In this document: piece after piece, positions 57,693 to 64,000 of the stretch
Layout of the letters: every line of letters begins with the position of its first letter
How positions within the stretch are numbered: position 1 is the stretch's first letter
Source: Neorhizobium galegae
GTDB taxonomy: Bacteria > Pseudomonadota > Alphaproteobacteria > Rhizobiales > Rhizobiaceae
DNA: 64,000 nt
Assembly: GCF_017877055.1 (NCBI RefSeq)
Contig: NZ_JAGIPG010000005.1
Span: 1-64,000, forward strand
Direction: 5' to 3'
Program-made: the position numbers and the translations under genes
The notes under the pieces: model-generated
The model's database searches: none
The model's input: the letters and a program-made list of their open reading frames with translations, nothing else
Told to the model about the DNA's origin: nothing

Positions 57693-59330
57693 ATGGTCAA
57701 CTTCACCCGCCGCAGCACGCTCGGCCTTGCCGGCGCCGCTGCCGGTTCGCTGATCCTGCCGCGCTTCTCGATCGCCCAGAGCGACAAGCGCCCCTCGATC
57801 ACCATCGCCGTCCAGAAGATCACCAACAACAACTCGCTGGACGTCTGGCACGAACAGTCGAATGTCGGCGAGCGCGTTTTCTTCCCGAACCTCTGGGAAG
57901 GGCTCATCCTGCGCAACTGGATGGGCAACCAAGGTCCGCTTCCGGGTCTCGCAACCGAATGGAAGCGCATCGACGACAAGACGCTGGAACTGAAGCTGCG
58001 CCAGGGCGTCAAGTTCCACAACGGCGACGAGCTGACGGCTGACGACGTCGTGTTCTCGTTCTCCAGGGAACGCGTGTTCGGCAATACCGAGCCGGCCGGC
58101 GGCAAGACGATCTTCGAATCCGAGCACAAGCCGACCACCGTCAAGGAACTGCCGGCTTCCGTTCCCGGCGTTGGCCGCCGTCTGTGGCCGGCTCTTGCAG
58201 GCGTCGAGGCCGTCGACAAGTACACCGTCCGTTTTCACAATGCGACGCCGGACGTCACGATGGAAGGTCGCCTCTATTCCGGCGGCAGCCAGATCACCAA
58301 CCGTCGCGCCTGGGACGAAGCCAAGTCCTTTACCGAGTGGTCCCGCAAGCCGATCACGACCGGCGCCTACATGGTTGCCGAATACAAGCCGGATGTCTCG
58401 CTGACGCTCGTCGCCTTCGATCAGTACTGGGGTGGCCGTCCGCCGCTCGCCCAGATCCGCTTCGTCGAAGTTCCGGAAGTCGCCTCGCGCGTCAACGGCC
58501 TGCTCTCCGGCGAATACGACTTCGCCTGCGACCTGCCGCCGGACCAGATCGCCACGGTCAAGGCTGCCAAGGGCTTTGAAGTCCAGAGCTCGACCATCTG
58601 GAACCACCGCGTTTCGGTCTTCAACACTCAGAACCAGATCCTTGCCAACCCGCTGATGCGCCGCGCAATGACGCACTCGATCGACCGCAAGGCGATCGTC
58701 GAGGCGCTCTGGGCCGGCCAGACGGTCACCCCGGCCGGTCTGCAGTTCGAATCCTTCCGCACCTCGGACATGTTCATCGAGGGCTGGGCCGCTCCAGAAT
58801 TCAATCCGCAGCTCGCCAAGGACCTCATCAAGCAGGCCGGCTACAAGGGTGACCCGATCCCGTATCGCCTGCTCAACAACTACTACACGAACCAGACGGC
58901 CAACGGCCAGATCATGGTCGAGATGTGGAAGCAGGTCGGCATCAACGTGCAGATCGAAATGAAGGAAAACTGGGGCCAGATCCACGATCCGGCAGGCGTC
59001 AAGGGCGTCCGTGACTGGTCGGCTTCCAATACGATCAACGACCCGATCACCCCGCTGGTCGTGCAGTTCGGCCCGAACGGCGAAATCCAGCAGAAGAAGG
59101 ACTGGTCGAACGCCGAAATGAACAAGCTTGCGCAGGTCATGGAAACCTCCACCGACCGCGCGCTGCGCAAGAAGGCGATCGCCCGCATGCTGGAAATCGC
59201 CGAGCGCGAAGACCCCGTCTATCAGGTCCTGCACCAGAACGCCGTGTTCACGGGCATGAAGTCGTCGCTCAAGTGGAAGGCCGCTCCGGCCTTTGCGATG
59301 GACTTCCGCGCCTCCAACTGGGCGATCTGA
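57693..59330 (+). CDS. Dipeptide-type ABC substrate-binding protein
   Basis: The 545-residue exported protein has a Tat-like leader (FTRRSTLGLAGAAAGSLILP, cleaved near SIA-QSD) and SBP_bac_5 features: GLATEWKRIDDKTLELKLRQ, VKFHNGDELTADDVVFSFSR. AAGGAC lies upstream of the ATG. It is first in the third dipeptide-type operon; a hairpin follows the gene. The ligand is unknown. Confidence 0.9.
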   Translation: MVNFTRRSTLGLAGAAAGSLILPRFSIAQSDKRPSITIAVQKITNNNSLDVWHEQSNVGERVFFPNLWEGLILRNWMGNQGPLPGLATEWKRIDDKTLELKLRQGVKFHNGDELTADDVVFSFSRERVFGNTEPAGGKTIFESEHKPTTVKELPASVPGVGRRLWPALAGVEAVDKYTVRFHNATPDVTMEGRLYSGGSQITNRRAWDEAKSFTEWSRKPITTGAYMVAEYKPDVSLTLVAFDQYWGGRPPLAQIRFVEVPEVASRVNGLLSGEYDFACDLPPDQIATVKAAKGFEVQSSTIWNHRVSVFNTQNQILANPLMRRAMTHSIDRKAIVEALWAGQTVTPAGLQFESFRTSDMFIEGWAAPEFNPQLAKDLIKQAGYKGDPIPYRLLNNYYTNQTANGQIMVEMWKQVGINVQIEMKENWGQIHDPAGVKGVRDWSASNTINDPITPLVVQFGPNGEIQQKKDWSNAEMNKLAQVMETSTDRALRKKAIARMLEIAEREDPVYQVLHQNAVFTGMKSSLKWKAAPAFAMDFRASNWAI

Positions 59331-59347
59331 CCGGATCGTTCTCCTCT

Positions 59348-59385
59348 GCTCCGGCGACCCTGCGGCCGCCGGAGCATTTGTTTTC
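59348..59385 (+). terminator. Hairpin terminator after the ABC operon 3 binding protein
   Basis: Perfect 9-bp stem GCTCCGGCG / CGCCGGAGC with a 10-base loop, then ATTTGTTTTC. It lies between the binding-protein stop and the first ATPase start, so most transcripts probably end here. Confidence 0.78.
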
Positions 59386-59440
59386 AAAAACGGCAATGTC
59401 TTCGGTCCGGAAACGGCGGGAGGCGGGAGTATAGCGGGAT

Positions 59441-60454
59441 ATGGATAGGGCATCGTCCAATCTGGTGGAGCTGCGTGATCTGAAGGTCGCCTTCGACGGC
59501 GTCCAGGTTCTGCACGGCATCGATCTCAATGTGGGCCGGGGCGAAGCAGTCGGTCTCGTCGGAGAATCCGGGTGCGGCAAGTCGGTGACCTGGCTTGCGG
59601 CTCTGGGACTGCTTCCCGGCAAGGCAAGCGTCACCGGTTCCGTGCGGCTCGATGGGCAGGAACTCGCAGGCGGCCCCCGCGAGGCCTTCGAACAGGTGCG
59701 CGGCGGGCGGATTGCGATGATCTTCCAGGACCCGTCGAGTTCGCTCAATCCGGTGCTGAGGATCGGCCGCCAGATCGTCGAGGCGTTGTCGCTGCATCGC
59801 GGCCTGAGGGGTGACCCGGCGAAAAGAGAGGCGCTGCGGCTGCTGGACATGGTGGGCATCCCCGATGCCCGCCGCCGTTTCGATCTCTATCCGCACGAAT
59901 TTTCGGGCGGCCAGTGTCAGCGTTTGATGATCGCCATGGCGCTTGCCGGCGAACCGGACCTGCTGATCGCCGATGAGCCGACCACCGCGCTCGATGCGAC
60001 AATCCAGGCGCAGATTCTCGACCTGCTCATCCAGCTCCGGGCCGAAACCGGCATGGCGACGGTGTTCATCAGCCACGATCTCGGCGCCGTTTCCCAGGTC
60101 TGCGAACGGGTTTGCGTCATGTATGCCGGCCGGATCGTCGAGGAAGGCAGCGTCGCCGAGCTCTTTTCCGAGCCGCGCCATCCCTATACGCGTGGTCTTT
60201 TCGACGCGATCCCGCGGATCGACGGTCCCCGCCAGCGGCTCATTCCGATCCCCGGCACGGTCCCGAACCCGAAACATCTGCCCGAAGGCTGTTCCTTCCA
60301 GCCGCGCTGTTTTCGAGCAGTTGAAGCCTGTCGCAGCGAGCGTCCTGTGCTCGATACGTCGGCCGATGGCCGGCAGCTCGCCTGCTTCCGGCCGGTTCAG
60401 GCCAATGAACCTGTCGAGCCAAGAGCCAGAGTGACCGAGGACATGCTGCTATGA
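59441..60454 (+). CDS. Dipeptide-type ABC transporter ATP-binding protein (DppD-like)
   Basis: The 337-residue ATPase has GESGCGKS, FSGGQCQR, LLIADEPTTALD and the Cys-rich extension GCSFQPRCFRAVEAC. The start has only a weak GGGAG-like site some distance upstream. Its stop overlaps the next ATPase start (ATGA). Confidence 0.9.
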   Translation: MDRASSNLVELRDLKVAFDGVQVLHGIDLNVGRGEAVGLVGESGCGKSVTWLAALGLLPGKASVTGSVRLDGQELAGGPREAFEQVRGGRIAMIFQDPSSSLNPVLRIGRQIVEALSLHRGLRGDPAKREALRLLDMVGIPDARRRFDLYPHEFSGGQCQRLMIAMALAGEPDLLIADEPTTALDATIQAQILDLLIQLRAETGMATVFISHDLGAVSQVCERVCVMYAGRIVEEGSVAELFSEPRHPYTRGLFDAIPRIDGPRQRLIPIPGTVPNPKHLPEGCSFQPRCFRAVEACRSERPVLDTSADGRQLACFRPVQANEPVEPRARVTEDMLL

Positions 60455-61434
60455 CCGCCCTTATCGAAGCGGACAATCTCGTTCGTATCTACCAGATCCG
60501 CCGCGGCGTGTTTGCAAAGGCGCATCCGGTGCGCGCCGTCGATGGCATCTCGCTGGCGCTGAAGCCCGGCGAAACGCTGGGCGTCGTCGGCGAGTCGGGC
60601 TCGGGCAAGTCGACCCTCGGGCGGATGCTGCTCGGTATCGACGCCGCACAGGGCGGTGAAGTGCGGTTCGAAGGCAAGCCGATGCCGCACCTGAAGACGC
60701 CGGAATGGCGTGCGCTGCGGGCGAAGATGCAGTTCGTCTACCAGGATCCACTGGCAGCGCTCGACCGGCGCGTGACGATCGCAAAGCAGATCGGCGAGCC
60801 GCTCGAAATCCACAATCTCATTCCGAAGCAGCACCAGGAAGCCCGGGTCGCCGAACTGATGGCGGCCGTCGGCCTGCGTCCGGATCAGGCTGGTCGCTAT
60901 CCGCACGAACTGTCGGGTGGTCAGCGGCAGCGCGCCGTGATTGCCCGTGCGCTCGCTGCCCGCCCAAAACTTCTGGTCTGTGACGAGCCAGTCTCGGCGC
61001 TCGACGTCTCCATCCAGGCGCAGGTCGTCAACATGCTGCGCGACCTGCAGGAAAAGAACGGCATCGCCATGGTGTTCATCAGCCATGACCTCAAGGTGGT
61101 GCGCAATATCGCCGACCGGGTGGCAGTCATGTATCTCGGCAGGATCGTCGAGGAAGCCTCTTCCGACGTGATTTTCCACTCGCCGCAGCATCCCTATACC
61201 AAGGCGCTGGTCTCCAGCGTACCGGTGCCGGGCAAGATTCTCGAAGGACGCGTCATTCTTCAGGGCGAACCGCCGAACCCGGCCAATCGTCCGTCCGGTT
61301 GCGCCTTCCATCCCCGTTGCGCGCTGGCGCAGGACATCTGCCGCACCGTCGTGCCGCAGCTCCGCCCGATCGGCAATGGCCGCACGGCTGCCTGTCATGT
61401 CGTAGCCGGCGAAGCCGCCGCGATTGCAGCCTGA
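60451..61434 (+). CDS. Dipeptide-type ABC transporter ATP-binding protein (DppF-like)
   Basis: The 327-residue ATPase has GESGSGKS, LSGGQRQR, LLVCDEPVSALD and the extension GCAFHPRCALAQDIC. It partners the preceding ATPase. Ten bases separate its stop from the permease start codon. Confidence 0.9.
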   Translation: MTALIEADNLVRIYQIRRGVFAKAHPVRAVDGISLALKPGETLGVVGESGSGKSTLGRMLLGIDAAQGGEVRFEGKPMPHLKTPEWRALRAKMQFVYQDPLAALDRRVTIAKQIGEPLEIHNLIPKQHQEARVAELMAAVGLRPDQAGRYPHELSGGQRQRAVIARALAARPKLLVCDEPVSALDVSIQAQVVNMLRDLQEKNGIAMVFISHDLKVVRNIADRVAVMYLGRIVEEASSDVIFHSPQHPYTKALVSSVPVPGKILEGRVILQGEPPNPANRPSGCAFHPRCALAQDICRTVVPQLRPIGNGRTAACHVVAGEAAAIAA

Positions 61435-61444
61435 GGAGTTCCTG

Positions 61445-62371
61445 ATGATCCGCTTCATAGCCGTTCGCCTCCTCCGGGCAATGATCACCATCTTTGCCGT
61501 CGTCACCTTCGCCTTTGTCGTGCTGCGCATGTCAGGCGACCCGGCGCAGGTCATGCTCGGCCCGGACGTGCCGCAGGAGGCCGTCGATGCGTTCCGTCGC
61601 TCCTGGGGGCTCGACCAGCCGCTCTGGATCCAATATCTCGCCTATATCAAATCGATCTTCAGCGGCGATTTCGGCGTATCTATGCGCGATAAGGCGTCGG
61701 CGCTGGACCTCGTGCTGCAGCGCGTGCCCGCGACGCTGCAGCTTACCTTGCCGGCGCTGCTCCTGAAGCTGGTTTTCGGCATTCCGGCCGGCGTCTATGC
61801 GGCGCTGCATCGCCAGAGTTTTGCCGATCGCGGCGTGATCCTGCTTGCGGTTCTCGGTTTCACGATCCCCTCCTTCGTCATGGGTCTCTTGCTGGTGCTG
61901 ATCTTCGCGGTCATCCTCGGCGTGCTGCCGTCCGGCGGCCAGGACACCTGGGTGCATGGCATCCTGCCGACGATCACCATGAGCATTGGCGGCATCGGCA
62001 TCCTCGCCCGCTTCTCGCGCAGCGCGATGATCGAGGTGATGGGCCAGCCCTATATCCGCACCGCTTCCGCCAAGGGCCTGAAATGGCGTGACGTGGTCTG
62101 GAACCATGCGCTGCCGAACGCCGCCGTGCCGATCGTGACGATCGTCGGATTCATGGTCGGCTCGCTGATTGCCGGTGCCGTGGTGGTCGAATCGATCTTC
62201 TCGTGGCCGGGCATCGGCCGCCTGCTGATCGTCTCGGTCAGCAACCGCGACCTTGCCGTCGTCCAGTGCATCCTGCTGATCATCGCCGCGGCGATGGTGG
62301 TTTCGAACCTCGTCGTCGACCTGCTCTACGGTTGGCTCGACCCCCGCCTTCGCTCCAACGCGGCGCATTGA
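61445..62371 (+). CDS. Dipeptide-type ABC transporter permease (DppB-like)
   Basis: The 308-residue membrane protein has the N-terminal helix LLRAMITIFAVVTFAFVVLR, the GDFGVSMRDKASAL loop and the EAA loop YIRTASAKGLKWRDVVWNHA. ATG 61445 has GAGGAG upstream and is preferred to an in-frame start at 61424 that overlaps the ATPase gene. Confidence 0.9.
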   Translation: MIRFIAVRLLRAMITIFAVVTFAFVVLRMSGDPAQVMLGPDVPQEAVDAFRRSWGLDQPLWIQYLAYIKSIFSGDFGVSMRDKASALDLVLQRVPATLQLTLPALLLKLVFGIPAGVYAALHRQSFADRGVILLAVLGFTIPSFVMGLLLVLIFAVILGVLPSGGQDTWVHGILPTITMSIGGIGILARFSRSAMIEVMGQPYIRTASAKGLKWRDVVWNHALPNAAVPIVTIVGFMVGSLIAGAVVVESIFSWPGIGRLLIVSVSNRDLAVVQCILLIIAAAMVVSNLVVDLLYGWLDPRLRSNAAH

Positions 62372-62383
62372 GGACAAAGAGAT

Positions 62384-63265
62384 ATGGCTACGATCAATCT
62401 TTCGGAAACCTCGCGGACGCCGGGCTGGTATACGACTTCCATCACGCGTCTGCGGCGCAACGTGCCGTTCACCGTCGGGCTCGGCATTCTCTGGCTGGCC
62501 GCGATGGTCGTGGTTGCGGTCTTCGCCGACCAGATCCGCCCCTACAATATCACGGCCATGGACCTGTCGAGCCGCCTTTCCCATCCAGGCGCCTTGAAAC
62601 ACCTGCTCGGCACCGACGAACTCGGCCGCGACGTGCTTTCACGCCTGCTCCAGTCGGTCCGGGTATCGCTGATCATCGCCTTCGGCGCGACGATCCTGTC
62701 GGCGGTGTTCGGCACGGCGCTCGGTTTCGCGGCGGCGCAGTTCCGGGGTGCGGTCGAACATCTCGTGCTGGTGCTTGCCGATTTCCAGGCGGCGCTGCCG
62801 TTCCTGATCATGTCGCTCGCGGTGCTTGCCTTCTTCGGCTCGTCGATGGTGCTGCTCGTCTGCCTGATGGGTTTCTACGGCTGGGAGCGTTACGCCCGCA
62901 TTGCCCGCGGCCTTGCGATCTCCGCCAGTTCGCAAGGGTATGCGGCCTCCGTCGTGCAGCTCGGGGCGACGCCGGCGCGGGTCTATTTCCATCATATCCT
63001 GCCGAACGTTGCCTCGACGCTGATCGTCTCGATGACACTGACCTTCCCGGAAATCATCCTGATGGAAAGCGGCCTTTCCTTCCTCGGTCTCGGCGTGCAG
63101 CCGCCTGAGACGAGCCTTGGCAACATGGTCGGTTTCGGCCGCGAATACCTGACGCGCGCGCCGTGGATCATGCTCGCTCCGTCGGTTGTGATCATGCTGA
63201 CGACCCTTTCGATCAGCCTTGTCGGCGACTGGCTGCGCGATAAGCTCGACCCCACCCTTTCGTAA
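62384..63265 (+). CDS. Dipeptide-type ABC transporter permease (DppC-like)
   Basis: The 293-residue membrane protein has LLGTDELGRDVLSRLLQSVR (DppC loop) and the coupling loop GYAASVVQLGATPARVYFHH. It is last in the operon, so binding protein, two ATPases and two permeases form a complete importer. It ends WLRDKLDPTLS. Confidence 0.9.
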   Translation: MATINLSETSRTPGWYTTSITRLRRNVPFTVGLGILWLAAMVVVAVFADQIRPYNITAMDLSSRLSHPGALKHLLGTDELGRDVLSRLLQSVRVSLIIAFGATILSAVFGTALGFAAAQFRGAVEHLVLVLADFQAALPFLIMSLAVLAFFGSSMVLLVCLMGFYGWERYARIARGLAISASSQGYAASVVQLGATPARVYFHHILPNVASTLIVSMTLTFPEIILMESGLSFLGLGVQPPETSLGNMVGFGREYLTRAPWIMLAPSVVIMLTTLSISLVGDWLRDKLDPTLS

Positions 63266-63626
63266 TCTCCGGTGGTTCGCGGCAGCCACTTCCATCGATG
63301 CTGCCATTAGCGCTGTGGGCAGATTGCAACGGATGTCGAGGATCCCTGGCGAAACAGCCCCAAGCAGGCCGTTTCATAAACTCGCCACTTGAGTTTCTGC
63401 GATCATGCGGCTAAATCTCACGCCACCAGGACCGGGCCCCTCTGACAGTTCATGCTTGAGCTGTGATGTCGGACTGGATGAGTCCAACTTGGGTGCCTGG
63501 TGTTCGTGGAAATCATGTGACGGCAACGGCGGTGACCTACGGCAGGCGGAAATGCAGGTCGTGAGCGTCTCAGGTTCGTCTCGGTCCACACGCGGGCACT
63601 CCCGCCTTTGAGAGATTGGGTGCCAA
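63266..63626. other. Leader region upstream of TerC
   Basis: No gene is supported (a frame at 63405-63611 has no family resemblance). Two perfect hairpins are present: GGACT/AGTCC (63471-63485) and GCGGG/CCCGC (63592-63605), the latter 21 bases before the TerC start. TTGGGTGCC occurs twice, at 63489-63497 and at 63616-63624 beside the ribosome site. A structured regulatory leader is possible. Confidence 0.4.
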
Positions 63627-64000
63627 ATGATGGAAATTTTCAGCGCGGAGGCGTTGTCCGCGCTTCTGCAAGTTATCATGATCGACCTGGTACTGGCCGG
63701 CGACAATGCGATTGTCATCGGCCTTGCGGCTGCCGGCCTGCCGAAAGCGCAGCGATCCAAGGCCATTCTGGTGGGTATCCTCGCGGCGACTGTGCTGCGT
63801 ATCGGTTTTGCGCTCGCCACCACGCAGCTCCTGCAGATCGTCGGGCTATTGCTGGCCGGCGGCGTCCTGCTTCTCTGGGTCTGCTGGAAGATGTGGCGCG
63901 AGCTACGCACCCCCCATCATGATCATGAGAATGAAGCGAACGAAGCGCTTCAGAATGCCGATCTCGATGCCGACGGCACGGTTGCCGGCGGGGCTCCCCG
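63627..64000 (+). CDS. TerC-family membrane protein (partial, runs off the window)
   Basis: The first ~124 codons are present, with no stop before the window end. The sequence has the TerC motif VLAGDNAIVIGLAAAGLPKA with the metal-binding Asp-Asn in the first helices, then VLRIGFALATTQLLQIVGLL, and a His/acid-rich loop (ELRTPHHDHENEANEALQNA). The family exports or handles metal ions, often Mn(II). Tandem ATGs at 63627 and 63630 are both possible. It is unrelated to the catabolic genes. Confidence 0.88.
   Translation, partial: MMEIFSAEALSALLQVIMIDLVLAGDNAIVIGLAAAGLPKAQRSKAILVGILAATVLRIGFALATTQLLQIVGLLLAGGVLLLWVCWKMWRELRTPHHDHENEANEALQNADLDADGTVAGGAP

Noticed and set aside
63405..63611. 68-codon open frame before TerC
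   Set aside because: Low-complexity composition, no homologous pattern, and it spans the leader hairpins.
63266..63626. Calling a yybP-ykoY riboswitch before TerC
   Set aside because: The conserved GGGGAGUA-type element of that aptamer was not found by eye, so only a structured leader is suggested.
1..64000. CRISPR array, prophage, insertion sequence, rRNA or tRNA genes
   Set aside because: No direct-repeat/spacer pattern, transposase, integrase, phage structural gene or RNA-gene signature was seen in either strand.

Overview
The window looks like a Rhizobiaceae (alphaproteobacterial, Agrobacterium/Rhizobium-like) chromosome or large replicon. The evidence is the high GC content, dense operons with ATGA/TGATG overlaps, the lpiA-acvB pair typical of that family, and a rhizobial-style palindromic intergenic repeat at 54106-54181. 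I saw no rRNA, tRNA, CRISPR array, insertion sequence or phage gene.

Layout. 1-3096: a DUF899 remnant, an MFS transporter and an ECF sigma/anti-sigma pair. 3114-11192 (minus): a dipeptide-type ABC transporter interleaved with two M20 metallohydrolases. 11515-20027 (minus): a CoA-thioester aromatic pathway. It holds a 784-residue FAD monooxygenase/flavin-reductase fusion of the 2-aminobenzoyl-CoA (salicylyl-CoA 5-hydroxylase) type, with SDR, cupin, crotonase, acyl-CoA dehydrogenase, thioesterase, RidA-like and FadJ-like proteins. 20407-24114: a divergent indolepyruvate ferredoxin oxidoreductase pair (iorAB). 25165-29114: lpiA-acvB (lysyl-phosphatidylglycerol synthase and its periplasmic hydrolase). 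29120-33044: a MarR regulator, a phytoene-desaturase-like oxidoreductase, a cyclase-family hydrolase and a second MarR. 33062-42271 (mostly minus): a polar-amino-acid-type ABC set, an EthD-like protein, an FMN 2-hydroxyacid dehydrogenase and a second dipeptide-type ABC system. 42674-48430: SRPBCC protein, acyl-CoA ligase, Ohr, a thiolase-like protein, a DUF35-SDR fusion and a second cyclase. 48409-57294: a third MarR, an Asp/Glu-racemase homologue, a quinone-oxidoreductase-like enzyme, an HpcH aldolase, two GntR regulators, an LLM flavin monooxygenase with its reductase, a cysteine-desulfurase-like PLP enzyme and a TIM-barrel isomerase. 57693-63265: a third dipeptide-type ABC operon. 63627-end: a partial TerC gene.

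How it fits together. From about 3 to 63 kb most genes look like one catabolic island for an aromatic or N-heteroaromatic compound, probably of the indole/anthranilate kind, fed by several ABC importers and run through CoA thioesters. The strongest sign of common control is a 16-bp palindrome built on TTTA-N4-TAAA. It occurs as five exact and two one-mismatch copies, all in promoter regions of operons spread over 40 kb. A second motif (AATATG-N5-GCA) lies by iorAB and between a cyclase and its divergent MarR gene, and two further motifs flank the two GntR genes. Several enzymes lack the catalytic residues of the family they would be named after: the crotonase, RidA, the thiolase, the SDR part of the DUF35 fusion, the racemase and the desulfurase-like protein. 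Annotation by name would therefore mislead, and the island probably performs chemistry not captured by those names. No Rieske ring-hydroxylating dioxygenase is visible, so this is not a plain copy of the iac type of auxin locus. The substrate is inferred and not shown by the sequence.
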